Shown piece by piece: positions 54,727 through 62,386 of a stretch of 64,000 bases of DNA. This DNA comes from Hahella sp. CCB-MM4 (GTDB taxonomy: Bacteria; Pseudomonadota; Gammaproteobacteria; Pseudomonadales; Oleiphilaceae). The DNA is taken from the NCBI RefSeq assembly GCF_002260525.1, contig NZ_MRYI01000008.1:124001-188000 (forward strand). The letters run 5' to 3'. The translations under genes and the position numbers were made by a program. Within the stretch, counting starts at the first letter, position 1, and each line of letters begins with the position of its first letter. Under the pieces are notes generated by a model, which was not told the origin of the DNA, did no database searches, and was given only the letters and a program-made list of their open reading frames with translations.

Positions 54727-56700
54727 CTAAAGCTGGAAATTCCAGGCCAGTTTTCGTTGTAATCGTTGGGCTTGCCGGAAGGCTTCTTTAAGAATTCTCT
54801 CATCCAATTGATTCAGATCGTCAGGATCCACGAGGTTGGATAGCGCCTTACCGTGACTTTTTTGGGCTAAATGGTGCCGTAACCGCAATAACTGGATAAA
54901 GCTGTAAGCCTCTTCCCATGCGTCGGCATCCTTTTCTTCCACCACGTTAGCCCGCACCAGTTGCCGTAGCCGATGCAGGGTGTTGGTGGGCTTGAGGCCA
55001 TGTGCCAGACACAGAACTCTCGCTGCATCGACAAATGGCGTGAGCCCCTGGGTTTTTAAATCCACTCCTTCCTGGCCGTTTTCTTTCCTGGTGACAAACC
55101 CCTTGAACAAACCTAACGGAGGGCGGCTTTCCAAGGCAGCACCTGCCAGCATTTTCTGGAAGATGGAGTTCTGTTTGATACGCTGCCGGACATTTGTGAA
55201 CATGTCTTCTGCCAGATGTTCCGGTCCCCATTGGGTGCGTAGGTCAAAGAAAATGCAGGAATTCAGGACGTTCTGTGGAGTGGCGGCATCAATGAATTGG
55301 TTAAACCAGAGATTCCATTCATCCATGCTGAGACAAAGCTTCGGATTGCTGGCCATGATGTTGCCCTGACACAGGGTAAAACCACAGCGGTCGAGATCCT
55401 GGTTGATCTGTTGGGCCAGAGGTAGCAGTCCGGCTCTGATCTGTTCTGCTTCTTCCGGATCAGCGGCTTTGAAAATGATGCCGTTATCCTGATCAGTGAG
55501 TAGCGTCTGTTCGCGACGTCCGGCACTACCGAACGTTAGCCAGGCAAATTCCACGTCAGGGTGTTTGATCTTTTTCACTGCCAGTCTGATGACCTGTCGA
55601 GTGGTGTAATCATTCAGCAGGGAAACGATACGATTGATCTGTTCGGCGCTGGCGCCATGGGCGATCATGGTCTGAATCAACAGGGCGACATCCGATTGCA
55701 TCTCTGCCAGGCTTTCCACACTGGGAGCATTGGCCAGTGTACGGGCGACATGAACAAGATTTACCCGCTGCAAAGAGAACAGATCCCGCTCCGAGACAAC
55801 GCCTTTCAGCCGGGCATCATCAGCGATAAGCACATGGGCGAAATGATGCTTGGCCATCACCAGGGCGGCATCAAAAGCGGTGGCAGATGATGGTAAAGAT
55901 ATCGGGTCCCGATTCATTACCTCGGATATTGGCGCATCCAGCCGGGCATCGGGATTGGCCACAAGGTGTCTTAGATCTCTCAGGGTAAAGATACCCAGAG
56001 GGGTCATCATCGGGTCGGTGATCACCATGGAGCCGATTCCCCGGTCATCCATGATTTTTACCGCCTGACGTACACTGGTGTCGGGGGAGCAGGAAATGAC
56101 TTCCCGGTGCAGATAATCCTGTAAGGGAGTCTCAAGTGAATATTCATCACCCAGATTAAACTGGGCCTGAGCCTGTACATGGCGGTTAACCTGTTCCAGC
56201 AATCCGCTGATGCCACGCAGACAAAAGTCCCTGAACACTCTACTGGTGGAAACGATATGAGTGAAGTGTTCCTTATCGCAGGAAATGCAGAAGGTATCTT
56301 CTAAGGCTTTATGGACTGTCCGGGTAGGGCGTTCGCCTAAAAGTGCGGCGATCGGAAAACAGGCTCCGGGACCGATGTCGAACGTCGGATGAACATCCCC
56401 GTTCCGCGACATGAGTCGTTCCCCGGCGATATGCCCTTTTTTTACAATATAGAAACGCGATGGTACGCCGTCTTCCGGGGACAGAATAATGGTGTTTGCA
56501 GGGAAATACTCCACGGTGGACTTTTCCAGCAGTGTTATGAGTTCCCTGTCGTCCATCTGATTGAAGGGCGGGTACTGGCGCAGAGCATCGATCAAAGCAC
56601 GAATGTTCCTGGGGACGGAATCCGCTTTGTCACCGGCTACTGCCGGGATCTCGGCCTTACTGGTCGCCATGTCGCCGGATGTTTGTTTTTTTTCTATCAT
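54727..56700 (-). CDS. Cyclic-nucleotide-binding/CBS/putative nucleotidyltransferase protein (DUF294)
   Basis: This 657-residue cytosolic protein has a CNMP-binding domain (about residues 35-170), two CBS domains (about 185-315: VRQAVKIMDDRGIGSMVITD, FDAALVMAKHHFAHVLIADD) and a DUF294 nucleotidyltransferase domain with WLTFGSAGRREQTLLTDQDN. A conserved C-terminal helical domain ends it. It may sense adenine nucleotides or cAMP through CNMP and CBS parts. The catalytic role of the transferase is unproven. It is the first gene of a unit with the exonuclease. Confidence 0.9.
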   Translation of the reverse strand: MIEKKQTSGDMATSKAEIPAVAGDKADSVPRNIRALIDALRQYPPFNQMDDRELITLLEKSTVEYFPANTIILSPEDGVPSRFYIVKKGHIAGERLMSRNGDVHPTFDIGPGACFPIAALLGERPTRTVHKALEDTFCISCDKEHFTHIVSTSRVFRDFCLRGISGLLEQVNRHVQAQAQFNLGDEYSLETPLQDYLHREVISCSPDTSVRQAVKIMDDRGIGSMVITDPMMTPLGIFTLRDLRHLVANPDARLDAPISEVMNRDPISLPSSATAFDAALVMAKHHFAHVLIADDARLKGVVSERDLFSLQRVNLVHVARTLANAPSVESLAEMQSDVALLIQTMIAHGASAEQINRIVSLLNDYTTRQVIRLAVKKIKHPDVEFAWLTFGSAGRREQTLLTDQDNGIIFKAADPEEAEQIRAGLLPLAQQINQDLDRCGFTLCQGNIMASNPKLCLSMDEWNLWFNQFIDAATPQNVLNSCIFFDLRTQWGPEHLAEDMFTNVRQRIKQNSIFQKMLAGAALESRPPLGLFKGFVTRKENGQEGVDLKTQGLTPFVDAARVLCLAHGLKPTNTLHRLRQLVRANVVEEKDADAWEEAYSFIQLLRLRHHLAQKSHGKALSNLVDPDDLNQLDERILKEAFRQAQRLQRKLAWNFQL

Positions 56701-56924
56701 CGCCTGACTCTTTTTTGACCCATTCTTGCCCCGGTGGCGGATGAATCCTATTCACCTTTGGTTGTAGACAAAGTTCACTGTCTAAGATGAAATGGTGCCG
56801 TATAAGAAATATGACCTATTGAGTTTAGTAGCTTCAGAGCCTAGTCTTGTGACCCCGGGAAAGGCAGGTGACAGAGGCTCCTGTAGAATCTCAAATATAA
56901 GCACAAGCAAAGGGTTAGTTAAAT

Positions 56925-57299
56925 ATGGGCCGCATTTTTCATCTGGCAATCGCTGTTCAGGACGTTAATGCCTCTGTCGAGGAATACAATGAACGCATTG
57001 GGCAGGCCGCAGACGTTGTGGTGGATGGTCAATATGCCCTGTGGCGCACAAAAGAACTCAACTTCTCCATACGTAAAGCATCACCGGGTGATGTCGGCAA
57101 ATTACGGCATATTGGCTGGGAAATGGACGATGTTCCACAGTTTACTTGTGATAAGGACAGTAACGGCATTCTGTGGGAAGAATTTACCGCCAAGCAACAG
57201 GCGGCAGAAATTGACGCGGCCTGGCCGGGAACAGGGTACAAGGTCAAGAAATTAAAGGTGAAGAAAGAGAAGAAAAAGGATGATAAAGAAGCCGAGTAA
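56925..57299 (+). CDS. VOC/glyoxalase-fold protein with Lys-rich tail
   Basis: The 124-residue protein opens GRIFHLAIAVQDVNASVEEYNE, the usual start of a vicinal-oxygen-chelate module. It continues with WRTKELNFSIRK and a second strand set KLRHIGWEMDDVP. Only His and Glu in these strands could be metal ligands. A strongly basic, then acidic tail (KKLKVKKEKKKDDKEAE) follows. Function is unknown; dioxygenase, resistance or binding roles are all possible in this fold. AAAGGG precedes ATG 56925. Confidence 0.75.
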   Translation: MGRIFHLAIAVQDVNASVEEYNERIGQAADVVVDGQYALWRTKELNFSIRKASPGDVGKLRHIGWEMDDVPQFTCDKDSNGILWEEFTAKQQAAEIDAAWPGTGYKVKKLKVKKEKKKDDKEAE

Positions 57300-57320
57300 C
57301 AGGGGAGTTCAAGGGGAGGT

Positions 57321-57635
57321 TCAAATCAGGAATTCATCGTCCATATCGTCTTCGAGTTCTTCCTGGTCGTCCTGAATAAATTTAACACCCACACCCTCGT
57401 GTTCTATTCTTACAACTTCGCTTTCCACAGGGGCGCCTGGTTCGCCGGGCAGTCCAAGCACACGGATACTCACCCGCATGTGAAGTTCCGGCGTCTGCTC
57501 TTCATTAACAATGACAAAAGCACCATTTTCCGAGATATCGCGGGTTTTGGTTTTGATTGTGCCGAACTCAGGATGAGTCAACTCCACCTGGAACGACGCT
57601 TTTATCCTCGGACTGTTTCTTTTGTCTTCCGCCAT
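57321..57635 (-). CDS. PilZ-domain c-di-GMP-binding protein
   Basis: The 104-residue protein is a single PilZ domain with the two c-di-GMP motifs, KRNSPRIKA (RxxxR type) near the N-terminus and DISENGAFV (DxSxxG type) near residue 33. It ends in an acidic tail (DDQEELEDDMDDEFLI). It should act as a c-di-GMP receptor whose partner is unknown. The diguanylate cyclase at the end of the window makes the ligand. It is convergent with the VOC gene. Confidence 0.9.
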   Translation of the reverse strand: MAEDKRNSPRIKASFQVELTHPEFGTIKTKTRDISENGAFVIVNEEQTPELHMRVSIRVLGLPGEPGAPVESEVVRIEHEGVGVKFIQDDQEELEDDMDDEFLI

Positions 57636-57772
57636 ATTGCGCTGTAATTAAGTGAATATTGTATCAAGTTTAGTCACCATACCCTGAATTGCTGGTGAGA
57701 ATTGTAGGGTTTTAGTAATCTTGACCGACAATCTTGTGGCGAAATGCATCGATAATTTTCTAAGGAACTGCC

Positions 57773-58708
57773 ATGTTTTCCCTATTTTCCAGACGCACGG
57801 GTCTGCTTCCTGTAACACTCTGTTGTCTTGTTTCCTCTGCCGTTCTGGCTGAAGACACAGTGACCTTTACCTACAATCCTCCCGACGGTCTGACTTATGA
57901 AGTCAAACTGGAAGCCGTCCAGAAAAAAGAAGCTCAAGCCTCTGGGAAGTCTCAAATCCTGACTGAGGAAATGAAACTCAGAAAAGCGGTCACTATCAAA
58001 AAAAATGAAGCGGGTTGGTCTGAATTTCATGATGTTTCGGATCTGAGTTTGTTCAGAAACGGCAGAAAAGTTGGGAATCCTCTGATTAGTGCCACATTGA
58101 AAAGATCACTTGAATATCGGATTAATCAGGATGGAAAAATACAGGATGTCGTGGGATTCGAAGGAGTGCTTGATGAGCTGAAGGACAAGATCCCGGAGCA
58201 GGTACTTGAGAAGATTGCACGAGCGGTGTCTGCGGAGAGACTCAAAGCGAAGGAAATGACGGAATGGAACGGCCGCTTTGGAGGCCTGGCGGGTAAGACG
58301 GTTGAAATCGGCTCGGAAGAAACCAAGGTTTCACCGTTTCAATTACCCACCGGCGATACGGTTGAATTTGAAACAGTCACCCGTTACCTGGGATGGGAAA
58401 AGTGTGGCGACAAAGACTGCTTCCGTATTGAGCAGGAATATAGCGGAGATCTGGAAGCGGCGGCTGAAACGATTCTGGAAAAAGCCCATAAGATGACTCA
58501 GGGGTTACGTGAGAATAGCGATACAGATATGCCGGAGGACGTGGAGGCCATGATCGAAGGTAAAACTGAAATCTTGCTGGATCCTGCCACTCTGTTGCCC
58601 TATAGGGAAGTGCAGAACCGGTTTATCAGGATGGTGGCTAATATCCCCGGACAGGGCATTGTTCCGGTTGAGCAGACTGCACGCAAAACGCTTCAATACA
58701 GCTATTGA
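57773..58708 (+). CDS. Hypothetical exported protein, 311 residues
   Basis: A Sec signal peptide covers residues 1-26 (basic start, hydrophobic core, cleavage after VLA). The mature protein is rich in Glu and Lys and has beta-type segments, such as YEVKLEAVQKKEAQASGK and DTVEFETVTRYLGWEKCG, with one Cys pair (CGDKDC) that may form a disulphide. No known domain is recognised. It is probably periplasmic. AAGGA before ATG 57773 supports the start. The 18-bp repeat array lies just downstream. Confidence 0.8.
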   Translation: MFSLFSRRTGLLPVTLCCLVSSAVLAEDTVTFTYNPPDGLTYEVKLEAVQKKEAQASGKSQILTEEMKLRKAVTIKKNEAGWSEFHDVSDLSLFRNGRKVGNPLISATLKRSLEYRINQDGKIQDVVGFEGVLDELKDKIPEQVLEKIARAVSAERLKAKEMTEWNGRFGGLAGKTVEIGSEETKVSPFQLPTGDTVEFETVTRYLGWEKCGDKDCFRIEQEYSGDLEAAAETILEKAHKMTQGLRENSDTDMPEDVEAMIEGKTEILLDPATLLPYREVQNRFIRMVANIPGQGIVPVEQTARKTLQYSY

Positions 58709-58798
58709 TCGTATGGTTATGTCATCATTTGGGGCATGTGATCATTCAGGTCATGACGATCGCCGGGGTATCTCGTGGGATCATCTGAATGCAGAGAT

Positions 58799-58892
58799 GT
58801 TCCAGAGTGCAAAGTTGTTCCAGGAGGTAGAGCTGTTCCAGAGTGTAGAGTTGTTCGAGAGTGTAGAGTTGTTCGAGAGTGCAGAGGCGTTA
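58799..58892. repeat. 18-bp tandem repeat, five to six copies
   Basis: GTTCCAGAGTGTAGAGTT-like units start at 58799, 58817, 58835, 58853 and 58871, with a decayed sixth at 58889: an exact 18-bp period. The array lies between two convergent genes and reaches the stop codon of the YgjP-like gene. The plus strand has an open frame through it (LFESVE repeats), but no gene-like support. Confidence 0.9.
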
Positions 58893-59576
58893 TAGCAGAA
58901 CTCTGCACTCCCAGGTTTTTAACTCTTCCCGTCGTTGCTTCCAGTCTGGTACCAGTGACGCCTGCCAGGTATAAAATGCAGGGCTGTGGTTCATTTCCTT
59001 CAAATGGCTGAGTTCATGGGTGACCACATAATCCAGCAGAGGCATGGGCACCTTGAGAAGGTGGACGTTTAAGGTGATAACGCCCTTGCTGCTGCAGCTC
59101 CCCCAATAGCGCTTCATGAACCGAAGCTTCAGTTCCGGGCGTGCAACGCCCCAATGGTCCATCTGCTGCATCCAGTGATCGATTCTTTCGGAAAAGAGTT
59201 TATGGGCTTGCTGGCGATACCAGTGTTTGACGTGGTGCTCAGCATGCGTCTCAGACTTTCGATCAGGGAAGGGGATGCAGAGTTCCCCATCAATCAGGGA
59301 GCTTCTGAAGACTCCCGGGGTCCAGCGTAGAGGATATTCCTGGCCGAGGAAATAATGCGCACTGCCGTCCTCAAACCCTGGAGGAGTTTCTTTTTGCGGC
59401 AGGCAGGCTTGCCTTAGCTGCTGGTGGTTGATCCATTGGCTTTTCTGCTTGATCAACCGCTCAATCTCTCGTTCACTCACTTTCAATGGTGCCCGGACCT
59501 TGACGCTCTGGTCCCGGTGAACCTCGATGACGACCGTTTTTCGTCTTGCTGATCGAATGATTTCGTACTGGATCAT
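58890..59576 (-). CDS. YgjP-like zinc metallopeptidase (DUF45/M48 family)
   Basis: The 228-residue protein has the HExxH zinc motif in VVTHELSHLKEMNHSPAF near the C-terminus. It also has family features RKTVVIEVHRDQSVKVRAPL at the start and MKRYWGSCSSKGVITLNVHL. It is a cytosolic gluzincin-like peptidase of uncertain substrate. The frame is open up to 59678, but homologues begin at the Met of ATG 59576 (MIQYEIIRSARR). Its 3' end touches the 18-bp repeat array. Confidence 0.87.
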   Translation of the reverse strand: MIQYEIIRSARRKTVVIEVHRDQSVKVRAPLKVSEREIERLIKQKSQWINHQQLRQACLPQKETPPGFEDGSAHYFLGQEYPLRWTPGVFRSSLIDGELCIPFPDRKSETHAEHHVKHWYRQQAHKLFSERIDHWMQQMDHWGVARPELKLRFMKRYWGSCSSKGVITLNVHLLKVPMPLLDYVVTHELSHLKEMNHSPAFYTWQASLVPDWKQRREELKTWECRVLL

Positions 59577-59601
59577 GTGTCGCTCAAGTTGTGTGCAAAT
59601 A

Positions 59602-59678
59602 ATCGGGCACACCCCTTTCTTCCATTTCTGCAACGGACACACCCTTTCTCCATTTCTGCAAACTTTCCATATCTGCAA
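59602..59678. repeat. 28-bp degenerate repeat, two copies plus a partial third
   Basis: CCATTTCTGCAA occurs at 59622 and 59650, each preceded by CACACCC-TTTCT, and as CCATATCTGCAA at 59667. The tract lies just upstream of the YgjP-like start codon. Confidence 0.65.
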
Positions 59679-59915
59679 AAGGGGTCGGAAGGATGGGTTG
59701 GTTTTAATGAATAGGAGGGTTGGTGCTGCTCAGATATTAGCGGAGAAGGATGCCTGAAGGCTAGGGGGGATTCGGCCTATTGTCGGTTAACCATGATGGT
59801 GCGACTTGTAAAACGTTGTGTTCTATGGAGGATCAAGTTGGTGCGTTCACCTATACTGTCAAGGTCCCCAGCAATAGGCGTGATAAAGCAAACTTATGAA
59901 ATAAAAGGAGAAATC

Positions 59916-59960
59916 ATGGATGGCCCGGAACCTGCTATTGACCAATATGTAAACTGGTAA
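59916..59960 (+). CDS. Putative 14-residue leader peptide
   Basis: AAGGAG (59905-59910), five bases, then ATG and an ORF of 14 codons (MDGPEPAIDQYVNW) ending in TAA. The ribosome site is stronger than that of most genes nearby, and the ORF lies 93 bp before the globin gene. It could be a leader peptide or a chance site. Confidence 0.3.
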   Translation: MDGPEPAIDQYVNW

Positions 59961-60053
59961 ATGAAATGCAATAAATCGCAGCCTGTCACGAGGCTGTCAG
60001 ACAACGCTAAATCATATTGAAGAAACACTATCGCGAATAATGGAGAGACTGGG

Positions 60054-60410
60054 ATGAGTTTGTACGAAAAACTGGGCGGGGCTCCCGCCGTTGACGCAGC
60101 CGTTGACATTTTCTATCGCAAAGTACTGGCGGATGACCGCATCAGTGAGTATTTCGATGGTGTGGATATGGCGGCACAGGCACAAAAACAGAAAGCTTTC
60201 CTGACTATGGTGTTTGGCGGTCCGAACAGCTATTCAGGCAAGGACATGCGTGAGGCACACAAGAACCTTAAAGGTTTGAACGACATTCATGTGGATGCAG
60301 TGATTGAAAATCTCGGAGCTACTTTGAAGGAATTGGGAGTGGCTGACGAGGACATTGCCCAGATTGCCGGCATTGCTGAAAGTGTCCGGAATGACGTTCT
60401 GAACCGCTAG
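60054..60410 (+). CDS. Group 1 truncated haemoglobin
   Basis: The 118-residue protein is a 2-on-2 globin: SLYEKLGGAPAVDAAVDIFY at the start, then VLADDRISEYFDGVDM (B-C region with Phe/Tyr) and MVFGGPNSYSGKDMREAHKN. The proximal His is in GLNDIHVDAVIENL. Such globins bind O2 and NO, and group 1 members can dioxygenate NO to nitrate when supplied with electrons. The next gene encodes a flavin/iron-sulphur reductase, and the one after an NsrR-like regulator, which supports a nitric-oxide role. Confidence 0.92.
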   Translation: MSLYEKLGGAPAVDAAVDIFYRKVLADDRISEYFDGVDMAAQAQKQKAFLTMVFGGPNSYSGKDMREAHKNLKGLNDIHVDAVIENLGATLKELGVADEDIAQIAGIAESVRNDVLNR

Positions 60411-60454
60411 TCATCTTCTTCTATTGATACACACAGGCGGTTGGTTCACAACTC

Positions 60455-60530
60455 GGAAGTCATAGGACGGTATAGGAAGTCATAGGACGGTATAGGAAGC
60501 CACAGGAAAACCTAGGAAGTAATCGGGAGA
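60455..60530. repeat. 20-bp tandem repeat, four copies
   Basis: GGAAGTCATAGGACGGTATA occurs at 60455 and 60475 (identical), with diverged copies at 60495 and 60515, an exact 20-bp period. The last copy runs into the ribosome site of the reductase gene, so copy number would alter the leader length. Confidence 0.9.
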
Positions 60531-60537
60531 AATGAAG

Positions 60538-61500
60538 ATGACACGAGTCAGAATGGCGGGCAGGGAGATCGAAGTCGCTGAAAATCAGAGTCTTCTTGAG
60601 GCGATGGAGCAGTCTGCCCAGCCTGTTCCGAGCAGTTGTCGTGCAGGGGTGTGTCATGCCTGCATGATGCGTGCTGAGACCGGGGATGTCCCGGCTAAGG
60701 CTCAGGTAGGGCTGACGGAAACGCAAAAAGCCCAGAACCTATTTCTTGCCTGTCAGTGTTATCCGATATCTGACATGGATTTGTCCCTGCCTCTGGAATC
60801 CGCACGGGTCAAAGCCCGGCTGCTGGACAAAACCCGACTGACCAAGGATATTCTTCGGGTTCGTCTGCAGTCGGAAATCGACTGGTTTCCTGGCCAGTAT
60901 ACGACCTTGTGGCGCAGTGATACTGAAGGCCGGAGCTTTTCCATTGCCAGCCATCCGCAACGGGATGGTTATATTGAGCTTCATATCCGCAAACGTGCAG
61001 GGGGAATTATCAGCGAATGGTTGGATGAAACGCTGGTCAACGGTCAGGAATGCCTGATCAGCCAACCTCGCGGACAGTGCTTTTATACTCCTGATTGCCT
61101 CAGCCATCCTTTACTGCTGGTCGCAACGGGAACGGGGCTGAGCCCGATATACGGCGTATTGAAAGAAGCGTTGGGTAACGGCCATACCTATCCAATATAT
61201 CTGTATGCCGCCGCCGGCGATCCATCCGGATTGTATCTGGTGAAGGAGCTGACGGAACTTGCCTACACATTTCCGCAACTGCATTTTCGGCCGGTTGTCC
61301 GTCGGCGTGCCAAACCCGGCATGCTGGAAGGGGACGTTATTGAAGTGGTCAGTACACGGCATGCGGATCTGAAGGACTGGAGGGTCTTCCTGTGCGGAGC
61401 ACCCGATACCGTGCGAAAACTGCAGAAGAAATGTTTTCTGCAGGGAGCATCGATGAATGCCATTCTCGCCGATGCTTTTGAAGCGCCGGCGAATGTGTGA
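60538..61500 (+). CDS. Ferredoxin-domain flavin oxidoreductase (FNR family)
   Basis: The 320-residue protein joins an N-terminal plant-type [2Fe-2S] domain (Cys in SCRAGVCHACM and later FLACQC) to an FAD/NAD(P)H reductase module. FAD motif is RSFSIAS, the nucleotide loop LLVATGTGLSPIYG, and the C-terminal FLCGAPDTV. This is the electron-transfer half of oxygenase reductases. Next to the globin gene it could supply electrons to it, making a split version of flavohaemoglobin. GGGAGA at 60525-60530 fits ATG 60538 rather than ATG 60532. Confidence 0.9.
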   Translation: MTRVRMAGREIEVAENQSLLEAMEQSAQPVPSSCRAGVCHACMMRAETGDVPAKAQVGLTETQKAQNLFLACQCYPISDMDLSLPLESARVKARLLDKTRLTKDILRVRLQSEIDWFPGQYTTLWRSDTEGRSFSIASHPQRDGYIELHIRKRAGGIISEWLDETLVNGQECLISQPRGQCFYTPDCLSHPLLLVATGTGLSPIYGVLKEALGNGHTYPIYLYAAAGDPSGLYLVKELTELAYTFPQLHFRPVVRRRAKPGMLEGDVIEVVSTRHADLKDWRVFLCGAPDTVRKLQKKCFLQGASMNAILADAFEAPANV

Positions 61501-61597
61501 CATGCAGGCTGCCCCAGGGAGCTACCAATGTGTGACATGCAGGCATGCCACAGGGATCTACTAATGTGTGACATGCTGGCATGTCACAGAGAGCTAT
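61492..61597. repeat. 35-36-bp tandem repeat with palindromic core, three copies
   Basis: AATGTGTGACATGC starts at 61492, 61527 and 61563. The first copy contains the reductase stop codon (TGA 61498-61500). In copy three the core TGTGACATGC-TG-GCATGTCACA (61567-61588) is a perfect 22-bp palindrome, split here at its centre; copy two is nearly so. The array lies 80-185 bp before nsrR. Confidence 0.85.
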
Positions 61598-61676
61598 AGG
61601 ATGAAGGTGCCCGGCGTCGAGCGTTGATTCGAATGTTGATGAGAGAAAAGAACGCCGGCATCAGGCATGGAAACAT

Positions 61677-62105
61677 ATGCAATTAACCCGATTTACCGAT
61701 TATGCCCTGCGCACGCTCATATATTTGGCCGGCCGACCGGTTCAGGAGAAAGTCGCCTTAAGCTATCTGGCTGAATCCTTCGAAATGAATCTTCATCATT
61801 TGAACAAAGTCAGCCAGAAACTTACTCAGATGGGATATCTGGTATCCACTCGCGGCAAACAGGGGGGTATCAGTCTGGCACGCTCTCCAGAGAGCATCAG
61901 CGTCGGAGATGTCGTCAGGGATATGGAGCCTTGCCTGGCGGCAATCGACTGTGACGGTATTTATTGCCCCATACGGTCCTCATGCCGGTTACGTGGTGTG
62001 CTGGGCAAGGCCAGTCAGGCCTTCATCAGGGAGCTTGACGGGGTAAAGCTTTCCGACGTCAGCGTAACTATTACCGACGGTCAGATCCCTTCAGTTACTC
62101 TATAG
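61677..62105 (+). CDS. nsrR: Rrf2-family nitric-oxide-sensing repressor, NsrR-like
   Basis: The 142-residue regulator starts MQLTRFTDYALRTLIYLAGR, the NsrR-type Rrf2 opening. A winged helix follows, with NLHHLNKVSQKLTQMGYLVS and RGKQGGISLA. The C-terminal iron-sulphur region has Cys residues in CLAAIDCDGIYCPIRSSC, three of which can ligate a cluster. NsrR represses NO-defence genes until its cluster is nitrosylated. The neighbouring globin and reductase are the natural targets, and autoregulation is possible. Confidence 0.88.
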   Translation: MQLTRFTDYALRTLIYLAGRPVQEKVALSYLAESFEMNLHHLNKVSQKLTQMGYLVSTRGKQGGISLARSPESISVGDVVRDMEPCLAAIDCDGIYCPIRSSCRLRGVLGKASQAFIRELDGVKLSDVSVTITDGQIPSVTL

Positions 62106-62386
62106 CCTGACTTTTCTGCAAGTCCCTAATCCTTAGCGGATCGTGCTCCATAAGATACTTTGAGTATCCGGATCATCTGACAATAACCTCGCAAGACCAA
62201 GTGGTAACGTAAAAGTGTGTCATATTCCTCAGACTTCTTTTGCCACTTAGATACCCTATATTCCTATCTGTCTTTCTATGTCATATGTTCTAGTCTTTAT
62301 GGTGGGTGACGGCTAAAAACCAGATCGGATGCCGTTTGATGTAATGACTATGAATAATGTCTTCACTCAGGGAAACAACCAGCTGC

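Larger units (their letters stand above)
59577..60053. other. Divergent spacer upstream of the haemoglobin gene
   Basis: This 477-bp region lies between the peptidase (minus) and the globin (plus). It contains a repeat tract (59602-59678) and a tiny ORF with a strong ribosome site (59916-59960). I found no convincing NsrR operator. Confidence 0.5.

Noticed and set aside
58659-58895. 78-codon plus-strand ORF with LFESVE repeats
   Set aside because: It has no ribosome site, overlaps the stop of the preceding gene in another frame and exists only because the 18-bp unit is a multiple of three.
59940-60010. NsrR operator upstream of the globin gene
   Set aside because: AATGCAATAAAT is only a poor half-match to the ATGCATTT half-site, with no inverted partner at the right spacing.
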